A DNA stretch of 64,000 nt, from assembly GCA_010356995.1 (NCBI GenBank), contig ML996697.1, positions 729,793 through 793,792 on the forward strand, read 5' to 3'. The DNA is from Trichodelitschia bisporula (taxonomy: Eukaryota > Ascomycota > Dothideomycetes > Phaeotrichales > Phaeotrichaceae). The notes under the pieces were generated by a model. The model saw nothing but the letters and a program-made list of their open reading frames with translations, was not told the origin of the DNA and did not search any database. The stretch's first letter is position 1. Every line of letters begins with the position of its first letter. A program made the position numbers and the translations under genes. Shown piece by piece: positions 28,955-39,970 of this stretch.

Positions 28955-31900
28955 TGCCGGGGATGTACCCGTGCGTCGAGCGGGAGCGTGCGAAGGGCGG
29001 GGGCATGTCGAGCGTCAGCCCCCTCTCCGGCACCAACCCAGGAGACGGACTCGGGCTCGCCGCCGCGCTGCCGACCCTAACGTGGCTAGGCCTGACGGGC
29101 GGGGGCGGCGCCGCGGCGCCGGCGCCCTCGAGGTGCTCGACTAGTTCCTCCCATTTGAAGCTCAGATCAGAACTCGGGCGCTGGGCGCGCTCGGCCCGCG
29201 CCAAGCAGTCCTCGGTGCGGGACCGGAGGGCGAGACACAGGTGGTGGAACCTTAGCAAGTCCCGGTCGGACTCGGGGATGTGGCCTATATTCCCGGCGTG
29301 GGCGAGCCAGAGGGATACGAGCGCGGCGAAGTTGCGCGCGTGGTCGATTAGGTACGGGAGGCTTGGGAAGCCTTCTCTCGAAGTAGGGGGCAGGCGGCCT
29401 AGGATGGCGATGGGGGTGGAGTAGGAGGGGGGGACGAGCGGGGTTGGTGGTGTGGTTGAGGGGATGGCGCAGACGGTGTCGAGGAAGGATTTGAAGCTTG
29501 TGCGGTGGGTGGAGAGGAAGGAGTTCATTGGTTCCATCCATTGTTCTTTTTGGCCGAAGGTTGTCATGTTCGCCAGCCCCTGCAGGGATTTAGCGACGAG
29601 GGTAAGCGTGCGGCGCGCGTTGGTGCGCGGGTGGTCCTTGAGCAGGCCGAAGAGCTTGGGGTTGAGGATCGCGGGGCAGAAGAAGCGCAGGAAGAGAAAC
29701 CCGGATACACTGCTGTACGACACGGTGCGCAGGAAGTCGCCGTAGCGGTCCTCGGCGCAGGCGCGGATGTGCCGGAAGATATACCGCAGTTCGGGCGGGC
29801 ACTTGAGCGCGGACTTGTAAATCAGATCCCAGCACTCGCTCGTCAGCGCGATGAGCCGGCGCCAGTTCTTATCCAGATCGTTCGCGTTCGCGATGTTGTT
29901 CGGATTAACTTCGCAGTCCGGGTCTTTGTCCGCGATCTCCTTGAGCTTGTCGCCGAGGGTCTCTTCGAGATATTCCTTGCCGAGACGCTTCATGTGCAGA
30001 TCGAGGCTCTTGGTCAGGATGGTGTTGCCGCGGAAGAGCAAGTTCGCCTCGAGCGTAGCGCTCTTGTTCATATCCCGCACGATCAACTCGCGGTCCACAG
30101 GCGGGCCGAACATGCCCCCCTCGCCGGACTCATTGCTCCCCATCCGGCGACTAAAGCGCGTGCGACTCGCCGCGCTCTCCTTAGCCGTACCGTCGATTTC
30201 CTCCTCCGCCAGCGCGGTGAGCCACTCACACGCCTTACCCGACACCTGGAAGATATTCAGCAGACACTCGCTGAGCCGCGCCAGCTGCCCGGACATCATA
30301 TGCGAAATCTGCATCGTGAGCCCATTATCAAAGCGATGCAGCAGCTCGCTCATAGGCTGATAGTCGCGCGCCATAAGAATGACGTTCTCCTCCGCATTGA
30401 CATTGACCAACACCTCGCCCACGCCCTGGCCGAACGCATTAACCAGCGGCCACCACTTCTCCATCGCTTTGCCGGGCTCCAAATCATCCAGGTAAATATC
30501 CACCTTCCCACACGTCTCGTCAAACGTAATCCCCTCAAAATGCTCCCCATTCGACGGTCCCGCGGGATCATGATGCTTCTTGCTCTCATCACGACGGGTA
30601 CGCTCCTCCCGCGGCCGGCTCGGCGGCCTCTTCTTCAGCGATATGCTCGCCACTGAAAGCACGGCCGGCAAATCCGCAAACTCGAAGTCCTCGCGCCAGA
30701 ACGGATTCAGACTGTCGTACTTGATCATCGTCTTCGCCCTCGTTTCGCCATCCAGCTGCACCTCGGCGTAATACCCGCCGCTGTTCGCAGGGGCGCTGGC
30801 ATCGAAGCGCGCTTTCGAGTCCCCCTCTGGAACCTTGGGGCTCATAGGCGGGAGGAGCCGCGCCTCGATGACTTTGAACGAGATGGAGCGCTCCATGCGG
30901 AACATATCCGTCGTGCTCGCGACGAACGGCGCGGGCAGCGTCTCGCGCGACCCGCCCAAGTCCTCGGCGAACGGCTGCTTCGGGCCATACAGCTGCGGAA
31001 TGGTGAACGCGCGGAGCAGCACGAGCCAGACCTCGTACAGCACGCGGGACTCGAGCGAGACAATGACGGGCCGCTCGATGCTCTGCGAGCCCGGCGCAGC
31101 GGAGTACTGCGGATAAATAGCGATGCAAAAGTCGCTGTCGAGCACGGAGCGGTCCAACCTCTGGATCGCACAGCGGCTCAGGGACGCGAGCTGGATGCAC
31201 GCGACTAGGGTCACATCCTGCTCGGAGTACAACTTGAGCTCACCGTTCTCGCGCAGCGTGCACGACACGCGTCGCCACCTCCGTGACTCCGAGCTCGCCA
31301 TCTGGCTTGCGGCGCGCTTGCCGTTCTTCGACGTCGGCGTATGCTTGTAGGAAACATTCGTGTCCCAAAAGACCATCTTGCCGACTTTGATAATGGGTGC
31401 CTCCTTGAGCAGTGAAATCTCCGAGTGCCGGCGGCTGTCAGCGAGACGCCGCTCCGACATCATGGCCGCTTGCGGCTTCGTCATTCGGTTTTGAATGCCC
31501 TTTGGCCGGATGGGCTGCCAGCACAGCAGCGCCGCGAACCAGGAATCGAACTCATCCTGCGTGTGCGGGCGCAGATGCACCTTGAGCTTCGAATTCTGCG
31601 GACACACATCCAGGTACGGCATCTGCGACTCGGCGTCCCACGCCGGGTTGATGTTGCAACCGCGCAGGTCGGGAATGAGTGTCCGATAGTACGTATCAGA
31701 GCTCTTCGGCTCATACACCAGACTGCCCGACTCATCGTTGATACTGCAGTACGAAAGCGCCCAAGGCGTCGTCTCCGCGCGGCGAAACGCCAACGGGCCC
31801 TCCATGCGGCCACGCAGGCTCTTCATCAACTGCAAGATCTTGCGCGTATCGGACGCCGTCAGCGGGGGCGGCTCAAGCGGAGACTCTGGATGTCTCACAG

Positions 31901-32528
31901 GCGCGGGGGAAGATTCCATCAGCTCAGGCTCCCTAGGCTGCTTGGCCAGCTTGCTGCGGGGCTGATCGTTGCCACGGATCGGCATGTTGTATTGTGCAGG
32001 AATGATAGCCGGGTGGCCAATAGACGTAACCGCGTCCTCGACGCCCCCGTTAAAGGCGACGGCCGATGCAGGCGATGCGGAATGAACGGATCCGATGCGA
32101 TGTCTGTTTTTCATGAACACACTCGTGGGACTTGCGTCGCGTTGGCCACGTTCTTCGAGCGTACGGGTGCGTGGTCGCGGGGTATGCTCCCTCATAACGC
32201 CCTGGACGCGCTCGTTCGTGGACCCTGAGCGGATGCGGTACGAGCGGGACGAGTGGCCGGGACTAACGTTTGCACTATCCAACTGGGGCGACGTAGGGGG
32301 GCTCGAAGGGACCGGGTCGTCGTAGGGCCCACCGCCCATGACGCGGCCCTCCGGGATAGACTCGGGGGTGACGGTGCGGATAGTGCCGCTGGTGAAGGGA
32401 TTCATGTTGCGATTCCCAAACACCATGTCCTCCCTGCTGTGCGAGCGACTAGGTCCGTGGTGATGAGGATGGTGAGCGGCGCCAGACTCGGCTTCGACAC
32501 GCCTGCGCCGCGATGCGCGGCTCTCCAT
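28035..32528 (-). CDS. BUD2: RasGAP with PH-like and C2 domains (Bud2/Cla2-like)
   Basis: A single exon of 1497 residues from MESRASRRRRVEAE (Kozak GCCATGG; the frame extends further upstream but without ATG). A disordered basic N-terminus is followed by two PH-like segments (~240-330 and ~410-480), a C2 domain (~545-640, ISFKVIEARLLPP, then DSLNPFWREDFEF) and a RasGAP domain (~825-1030). The RasGAP part has the arginine-finger loop LLFRGNTILTKSLD and the FLR signature FLFLRFFCPAILNPK. This order matches fungal Bud2/Cla2, the GAP for Rsr1/Bud1-type Ras GTPases in polarity and budding or hyphal site selection. The last ~370 residues are low complexity (SGSG runs, NVNVNV, KEKERERERER) and overlap microsatellites at DNA level. 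Orthology to Bud2 rather than another fungal RasGAP is likely but unproven. Confidence 0.85.
28099..28137. repeat. (TCCCTC)n microsatellite inside the RasGAP gene
   Basis: Hexanucleotide TCCCTC repeats grading into TCCTTC. On the minus strand they encode the Glu/Arg/Lys-rich run near the C-terminus of the RasGAP. A multiple-of-three unit keeps the frame under copy-number change. Confidence 0.9.
28921..28960. repeat. (CCGGAG)n microsatellite inside the RasGAP gene
   Basis: About six CCGGAG hexamers encoding the Gly-Ser alternation in the RasGAP C-terminal tail on the minus strand. Confidence 0.9.
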
Positions 32529-33318
32529 GGCGGAGGGCACGTGGGAAATTCTGGGGAGAGCGGTGCGTGGCCGGGGTGGCAAGGGGACTGCGGCGTTGCC
32601 TGCTATATCAAGAAGCCACTGCTTCTCGACCTCTAGCAACGTGCGCTCGCCTCGCGGATCCACTGCGGCTGGAGGGAGAAAATACTATGTGCTGGAACTG
32701 GGACGGTCGTCGGCGAATGACTTGCGACTCAGCGGCGCAGCAGAGAGTATGAAGGTCGCGACGTGAAGACGGCACTGGGGGAAGGTATGGTGACAATCGA
32801 CGCGCATCTGTACGGCTGCGGGGGTGTCAGGACGCCGGGGACCCCGTGCGGACGACTAGTAGTAGCTGAAGCTTGAGAAGATGGATCTTGTCGCCACGCT
32901 TATGCTTTCCGTCGCGAACAACGCTGACCGCAAACAGTTTCCAAGAGGACGCTTGAACGCAACAGCCAATTGAACGATGCGAAACGCGGCGCGAAAGGTG
33001 TTATGAGTAGGATGAGAGGGATCGTGGTTGGCGAAGAGGAGTGCGAGGGATGCGCAGATGGACCATGGACAGCGGAGGGACGATGCGTCGAGGAGATGTG
33101 TCGTTTGGGCGTGCTGGAGCACAAAGAGAGATGAGATGGGCGAGACGAGACGAGAGGAGGCGGGCGGAGGCGGATAAAGGCGAGAGGGAGAGAGCCAGGA
33201 GCTATGGTATTCCTGCGACAGAACACACGGCGACGGTGACAACGGTGGACGATGGGTCGTGGTGCAGGGTTGCAGAGGCGCGAGATGCAGAAGAGTTTGT
33301 TGGATGGGCTGTTTGTGG

Positions 33319-33480
33319 TGTTGTGTGTGTGCTTGGTGTGGAGTGTGCTTGGTGTGTGGAGTGTGCTTGGTGTGCTTGGTGTGTGGAGTGTGTGGAGGTT
33401 GTCTTCATTGTCTGCCAGGGCTGTTTTGGGGGGAGAGGGGAGGGGGGTGTGTGGGTGTGTGGGTGTGTGGGTGAGTGTGG
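33319..33480. repeat. GT-rich minisatellite
   Basis: Tandem variants of GTGTGGAGTGTGCTTG and GTGTGCTTG (33325-33400), followed by GGGTGTGT repeats (33447-33474). Strong strand asymmetry (G/T on plus, C/A on minus) in the leader region of the RasGAP gene. Confidence 0.85.
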
Positions 33481-33820
33481 AGAGGGGGCGTTCTGTGTGC
33501 GGGTGTGTGCCGTCTGCAGGGTGGAGAGTGCAGCTGTGCAGAACAAACAGACAGTCAGACAGAATAGAACAAGAAGGAGAAGATACTGAAGAGAAGGAAA
33601 AGAAAAGCTTCTCGTGACGATGAGGAAAAGAGACACCTATGACATACGGTACGGTATAGCCTTACAGTGTCTCTCTCCGTATCTTCAGTCTCTCTTGTGA
33701 ATCTCTTCTGTCTCACCACCTTCTCTCGCTTCTCTCGCTTCTCACTCTATCATGAGAACACACGAACACTCTCTCCAGCACGCTATACGGTACATCCCCC
33801 ATCCTCTCCATCTTATCATT

Positions 33821-33902
33821 CCTCATCCTCATCCTCATCCTCACCCTCACCCTCACTCTCATCCTCACTCTCATCCTCATCCTCATCCTCATCCTCATCT
33901 TC
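33821..33902. repeat. (CATCCT)n satellite
   Basis: About 13 imperfect CATCCT/CACCCT/CACTCT hexamers. Purely pyrimidine plus A on the plus strand. No coding support. Confidence 0.9.
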
Positions 33903-35006
33903 CTCCCCTTATACCATCATCCAATTCCCTCTATCCTCACCCCCTCACCACCCAAACCCCCCCCCTCTATGATCCCCTCCACAAACCCCCTCCCCCCCCC
34001 CAAATCAACGCCATCACCAACCCAGCAAACCACCTCTCCACATTTCCCCAGTCTCCCATCAAAAGCCCACAAACCCAAACCCCAACCAAAACGCCCTACA
34101 TCGGCCTGCAAAAACTAACCGAACGACAAAAAAGCAAAAGACGATCGCAGAAAAGGGCCACAACCCCGTTTCACATCCCCTCTCAAAGACCCCTCACACC
34201 TCCGGCAGCTGGTCGGGAACAAAGCCACCGCAATTCGCCGCCATCGAACCTCTCACCATTGTGCGATGCTGCAGTACGGTACACATCGACTACAACTACT
34301 ACGTACTAGCCAGCCTTGGAACCAGTAAACCATACATAGAACCTGCCGCAATTCGTTATCGAAAGGGGCAACCGGCTTCAATTTACTCCAATAGCCAATA
34401 CTGCCCTGCAGAGCCGCATAAATATCCCACATTGCTTGCCCATGTTGCCTCTCCGCCTCTCACCTCTTCTCCCTCTCCAATGGATCGCTCGTCGAATTGC
34501 CCCTACACCCCACAGCAAAATGTACCAACGGAGATCCACACCGCACCCTCCTACCAAATACTTTCTTCATACCCTTCACTCGCAAACAATCCTTAGCAAA
34601 GGGATAACCATACCCGCACTAATCACATCTTCCCCAATTACCCCTCCCAAACCACCCCCTCCTCCTTGAAAGGGGAACATCACAACGTCATAAAAAAACC
34701 CAGCAACGAAACAGGTGCAAGAACACCCAGCCAACATCTGCATTGGTCGCTCCAAAGCGGGACCGTATCTCTCCCTTCCTCCAGACCTCAAACACCCCTC
34801 GCCCAGCCCAGAATACTCCCCCTCCCCACATCTCGCCCTCCAGAAAATACGTTGTACCCTAGTAGTAAAATAGGTATCCGAACTCCGCGAGCATCAAGCG
34901 CCATTGGGCCCAAAAAAAAATAAAGCTTCGGAAGAATAGAATTCTAGCCCCAAAGGGTTCACCCTTCCTCTCCGCCCTCAGCCCCGCGCCCCCACATCTC
35001 ACTCAC

Positions 35007-36116
35007 TCACTTCAACGGCGGAGTCTCCCCCTCCCCCACCGCCCCAATACTCAAACTCCCCCCCCTAGCCGCACCCAAATCCCCGCTCCCCGTCTTCCGC
35101 AGCGCCTGCCGCATAGTCTCAACCATCAACTCCCCCCCGAGAATCGGACTCTGCGCACTATTCGGGCTCCCCATCCCCCTCCCCCCCTTCCCAACCCCAA
35201 TATCAACACCCTTAACACTCGGCGCCCCAGACGTAGGCGGGCTCGGCCCAAACCCGTGGCTCGAAGCAGGGGAGCGCACTGGGCTCGGCGAGCGATTCGC
35301 GGTAGACGAGATAGAGCTTAAGTGTAGGGCAGAGGAGTCGCGGTGCTCCGCGTGCTCCGCCTGCACGACGTCCGCGAAGGAAATGAAGCTGAGCCGGCGC
35401 ACGTCGTGCGTGTCCAGGCTCCCGTAGTTCGACGCCGTGTCGTCGGCTTCGCCTACGCTGTCCTCGGTGTGCTGCGCTAGTGGGGAGAGTGCATCGTTGT
35501 TCGGCGGCGCGCTGATGGATGCGGCAGCGGGCTGGTGCGCGGCGTGCATTACTATTTCGACTTCGTCGGGGCCGAGGTGCGTGTCTGTGATGGCGAGGGA
35601 GGACGCCTCGAGCACGGGGGGGATATGGTCTTCGGTCTGGATGTGTGCGGGGATGGCGGAGGACAGATCGTCTGGCAGCGGGGCCTCCTGGACGTTGCGC
35701 TCGAAGATGAGGGATGAGGCGGGGGAGTGCAGGCCCGGCGATGAGGAGCGGATGCGCCGCGGCGAGGAGGCGGGGATGGCGCCGCGGGGGGAGGCGGGGT
35801 TGCGGGAGTCCGTGGAGGGAGCATTGTGCGGTGAGGGGGCGCGGGGAGGGATCGCGATCATTTTGGGGGTGTTGGTGGGGGGGGTGGTGAGGGTGGAGGA
35901 GGAGGCGTCGGGGGAGAGGGTGGAAGGGTCTTTCTTCTTATCGTCTTTCTTCTTGAGGAGGCCGAAGAGGCGGCGCTTGGAGCTGCTGCCGGATTTGCCC
36001 TGTGCGCTGTCGCTTTCGGTTCGGTCGTCGGTGGCCGTTGTGGTGTCGGTGATGGTGGGTGGAGCGGGAGTGGTGGTTGTCTTCTCGACGGGGGCGGGGT
36101 TCGGGAGGGCACTCAT
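35007..36116 (-). CDS. Disordered Ser/Pro-rich protein, unknown function
   Basis: Single exon of 369 residues starting MSALPNPAPVEKTTTT. A basic cluster KSGSSSKRRLFGLLKKKDDKK near residues 42-62 could be a nuclear-localisation or membrane-charge signal. SP motifs are frequent (ASPRGAIPASSPRRIRSSSP, SPVRSPASSHG). The segment SSLIFERNVQEA (~135-150) and DDTASNYGSLDTHDVRRLSF (~227-245) look less biased and may be the conserved cores. No enzyme or membrane domain is seen. I suspect a fungal-specific phospho-regulated protein but do not recognise the family. Composition and codon pattern match neighbouring genes, and the ATG is clean. Confidence 0.7.
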   Translation of the reverse strand: MSALPNPAPVEKTTTTPAPPTITDTTTATDDRTESDSAQGKSGSSSKRRLFGLLKKKDDKKKDPSTLSPDASSSTLTTPPTNTPKMIAIPPRAPSPHNAPSTDSRNPASPRGAIPASSPRRIRSSSPGLHSPASSLIFERNVQEAPLPDDLSSAIPAHIQTEDHIPPVLEASSLAITDTHLGPDEVEIVMHAAHQPAAASISAPPNNDALSPLAQHTEDSVGEADDTASNYGSLDTHDVRRLSFISFADVVQAEHAEHRDSSALHLSSISSTANRSPSPVRSPASSHGFGPSPPTSGAPSVKGVDIGVGKGGRGMGSPNSAQSPILGGELMVETMRQALRKTGSGDLGAARGGSLSIGAVGEGETPPLK

Positions 36117-37261
36117 CGAGAAGATGGAGGGGGACCAATTGGCCCCGCGGTGGAAGATGGGGGGGTTTCAGGTAGGATGGAGGTGCTCGAGAAAACAGTA
36201 GCGCAGTTCGACAGTAGCGATCAAAGGACGACTGGGACGAGAGGAGACGATATAGACAAGGAGCTCGTATTGAGATAGGTGGTGGTTGGTGGAGGAGCGA
36301 GGAGGTGTAGAGAGCGGAGAAGGAGTAAGTGGCGGTAAGGTTGAGGATTAAGGTTGCATAAGCTCTCGGTGGAGGAACGTGAACTGGCGGAGGGAGCGGT
36401 AGAAGCGGTGGAGGGTTAGCGGCGTACAGTAGTAGTACCTATTGTTCAGCAGCAAGAGATGGCAAGCGACTGCAACCGCAACTGGACCAGGACAAGGTTA
36501 AGTAAGTGAATGGGCAGTGGGCGGGGGGGGATGGGCGTGTGACGACGGTGGAGAGGGGGTAATGGAAGCCTGGGAATTGAGTGGACATCAACTTGAAGTG
36601 AAGGGCAAGACGACTCGCCCTGGTGCTGAAGCGTTTGGCCGGGAGTTAGCGGATTCCGTCACTCCAAGCTTCTCGTCAAATTCACCGTTTGCGGATCCCA
36701 TCCCAGTCCAAAAGGGCAACACGTCATCGGCGTCCCCCGAAGCTGTGGTAGCTATTTATTTACATGCTAAACACCTCCCCCATCTCTGCCACCATCATCC
36801 AAGCCCATTCACTCAACCATCACCGCCCATCCTCCTCGTTGCCCTAGAGACACACAGCAGAAGCACTCTGCATCAGTCCATCTCAACTGCCCAACTCCCC
36901 GCACTTCCCTGTTCGGAACACAACCTTTCCTAGCTCCCCCGCGGCAGCCTGCTGAACGCGGCTTTGCCCGCTCCACGCCCATGGCCACAATGGCACGCCC
37001 ACTCTCTTAACTCGCACCTTATTATCAGATCACCTTCTCGAAAGCTCCTCGGGCGCTTAGCATATATCCTGATTCAACCTGGCCAATAGCTTCTAAATTT
37101 GCTATCCATGTGGCGGTACGTGCCGTGTTATGCTATCAAAGTAGGAAAGTGCCTCAATTCAGGGATTGCGCGCGCTTTTTATCCGTAGATCAATTCAATT
37201 CCTGCATGCTCCGACCCTTTATCCCCCAGACGCCTATCCTGACACCTGACTGCACAAACGC
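36117..37261. other. Intergenic between two minus-strand genes
   Basis: Promoter/leader of the disordered-protein gene, then the 3' region of Cyp40. It has purine-rich stretches at 36230-36400. No gene, RNA or repeat is recognised. Confidence 0.5.
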
Positions 37262-38568
37262 TCAGTTGAAGAACTTGGAGTAGGCGGCCTTCTCCTTCTT
37301 ACGACGCTCCGCCGCGCGTTTCTTGATCCCCCCCAACTCCGACTTGACAGCCCCATCGTTCGGCACCAGCTTCTCAGCGGCCTCCAGATCAGCGACCGCC
37401 TCATCCTCCGCCTTCAGATTGTTGTGGGCGAGCGCACGACGGTAGTAGGCCTTTCCGCGCTGTTCATCAGTCGCACCTTCCACACCAAGCGCCTTCGTCG
37501 CCGAGTCTATGGCGTCGTCGTAACGCTTAAGCTTCAGGTTCATGAGCGCTGCGTTGTTATACAGCGTGAAGCGCAGCTTTTGCACTTCAGTGTTGAGCTT
37601 CTCGTCTGCAGACTCCGAATCCAAGAATGCCGTAGCGTAGCGCAGGCCCTTCTCATACTTGGCCAGCGCCAGAGCGAGCTTGCCGTCCTTGAAGGCCGTG
37701 TTGCCCAGATCCTTTGCTATGCCGGTAATCTTCGCAAGCTCCTCCGCAGGCAGCTCTCCCTGGTCCTCGGGGAAGTCGTCGTACGGGTCGCCGGTTGGAT
37801 CGGGAGTCTTCTCCAGCGCCTTATCATAGTCCTCCCCGGTGAGCTCGCCGCAGTCGGCAATGACCACGTCCCGGAAAGGCTTGTCGCCGGAAGCAGTGGG
37901 CAAAGCCTCCATGTTCCGCACCACACTCTTTCCGTTGATCACTTCGCCGAAGACAACGTGCTTGCCATCGAGATGGGGTGTCTTGACCGTAGTAATGAAG
38001 AACTGAGATCCGTTGGTGCCTAAAGATTTAGTAGGTGGCCCCTGAAGAAGAGAACAGAGAGAACCTACCGGGACCGGCATTGGCCATAGACAGCAAGAAG
38101 GGCTTGTCATGCTTGAGCTCAAAGTTCTCGTCGTTGAACTTCTCGCCGTAGATAGACTCGCCGCCCGTGCCGTTGCCCGCCGTGAAATCACCACCCTGAC
38201 ACATGAAATTCTTGATTATCCGGTGGAAGCCAGACCCCTTGTAGTGAAGCAGCTTGCCGCTCTTGCCTTCGCCCTTCTCGCCTGTACTGAGAGCGCGGAA
38301 ATTCTCTGCCGTCTTGGGTACCACTTGATTGCGGTCAGTTTGTGGATGCGCAGGGTCGCGCGGGGTACATACCATCGTTGTACTGTTTCTGTTAGCTCGG
38401 GGTTGTGCACAACAGGGTGAAAGGTACTTACGAGCTCAAAGACTATGCGGCCTCCCGGCTGGTCGCCGATTGTAATGTCGAAAAAGACGCGAGGACGCTC
38501 TGCGTGAAGGTTAGCACTCGTCACTAGAAGGCTGATGGGGCTGCTTTACTCGCAGGTTCTGATGCCAT
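37262..38568 (-). CDS. CPR6: Peptidyl-prolyl cis-trans isomerase, Cyp40 type
   Basis: Five exons (38568-38550, 38499-38432, 38382-38373, 38323-38069, 38019-37262) join to 369 residues, the usual Cyp40 length. Introns are 49-50 nt. Exon 3 is only 10 nt (TACAACGATG). The cyclophilin domain (~1-175) shows [49 protein letters not shown] and [13 protein letters not shown]; the His in place of the cyclophilin-A Trp is typical of Cyp40. Three TPR repeats occupy ~210-350 ([58 protein letters not shown]), with Hsp90-clamp residues. It acts as an Hsp90 co-chaperone and proline isomerase in the cytosol. Confidence 0.95.
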
Positions 38569-39970
38569 GATGGAGTGTGGAAGCTGTCTTTGTGGAGGAA
38601 AGCACAAGAGATCGTGCGAAGTTTAGACGGCGAAAAAGAGTGCTTCAATGTGCAATGTTGTGGTCAGAAGGAACTTGTGTTTCGGTGAAGCTGAAAGAAA
38701 TAGCAACTGCGCCTGGCGAACTGGAACCTTCTGTGGTGCAGGGAAGCTTGGCGGCAGAGGGCTTGTGCTAAGGGCAACGGAGGGGCAGCGGGAAAGGGCG
38801 ACGATGCGGGGTGCTTCATGCAGAATGCGCCTGTACGGAAGGAGAGATTGCCCTTCTCTACTGGTTCTTGCAACATCTCTGACTTGTGCTATCTGTTCTA
38901 CAGCAATCATCAACTACCCGAATGACTCCTAATGCCATTTTTTGAGAAGAATACGTCGTTTCCTGCAGCTTTATCGCCGTCGACATGACTGCAAATATGG
39001 GAGGGCAGAAGTCATCGTCTTTTCCATAAGTCGAAGCTACCCAGGTCATTCTCGCCATGTGCGAGGCAATATATACGGATGTACAAGACTCAAGTACTAC
39101 AGTACACCAATTGCTCAAGGTTCATTCGGGACATCGGAGAGCACCGAGGACTCCGCCTGTTCCACACTGCAATTGCACTCCGATCGATCACCACCTGGTG
39201 TAACCGGCTGCCTTACCGTGCTTACTTTCATCTAGAACTAGGTGCCTCATAGCCAGTAGACTTGACATCCTTCAATCATCCGGCTCCCTAACGCCGATCA
39301 TCTTGAAAGCATCGGGCTGGTCCGTTACTTGCAGCATCTTAAACAGCCCGAAAGCCTTGAAGTGGCAAGCAAATAAGAATCCGGCGAGCTAGATGTGGCG
39401 GGCTAAAACCTGAATGCAGAAATGGAGAACTTGAGGGCGAAGTGGAAGTCCGATGAACGATCCACGCCCGGCAAAAGTGCTCGGTGGGAGTTATGCCCAA
39501 TTACCCCGCACAACCTCGCCGGAGCTAAAATCTTAGGCCGCCTAACCGAACTTCACAAGGCTTAGCTTCTGATATCGCGTCTGACATGATCATCCTCAAA
39601 CAAACGAAACAAGATCACTGAACCCTCCGCCTCAGCATCACGGCCATGTCCATGTCCTCGCATCGACCGGGCATCTCGTTCCTCCCCCAGTCCGAGACCG
39701 TGGACATGGTACCACGCAGCCTCTCATAGGTCAAGTGTTCCGGGAGGCTTGCATGCACGTGATCGGCGCCGGCCTGGGGAGCACCGACCCCATGGGAAGC
39801 CTTAAAGCATGCGCAACCATCTCCTATTAATTCAAAGAGTAAGCTGAGAAGCATAAGGAAGATTGAATCGCTGTGGCAATCGAACCTAACCCTCGTTTCA
39901 CCATCAAACCTCCACCGAAGGAACAACACCCCAATCTACAGCCTCAACCTCAAGCAAAAGGAGAACGATC
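38569..39970. other. Intergenic between divergent Cyp40 and BVMO genes
   Basis: 1.4 kb promoter region for both genes. No conserved frame was found. Short frames at 38577-38932 and 39615-39929 are not family-like. Confidence 0.5.

Larger units (their letters stand above)
32529..35006. other. Intergenic upstream of the RasGAP gene, with satellites
   Basis: About 2.5 kb without a supported gene. It carries the RasGAP promoter/leader, a GT-rich minisatellite (33319-33480) and a CATCCT-type satellite (33821-33902). An A homopolymer lies near 34911-34921, close to the 3' end of the next minus-strand gene. Frames over the satellites encode only RM or HPHP repeats and are not genes. Confidence 0.55.

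Noticed and set aside
32529-32663. Upstream extension of the RasGAP frame
   Set aside because: The frame begins with GTG and no ATG; the ATG at 32528 has an excellent context.
33319-33902. CRISPR-like array
   Set aside because: Contiguous eukaryotic satellites without spacers; fungal genome.
33713-34309. Frames over the CATCCT satellite (RM or HPHP repeats)
   Set aside because: Translated microsatellite, not a gene.
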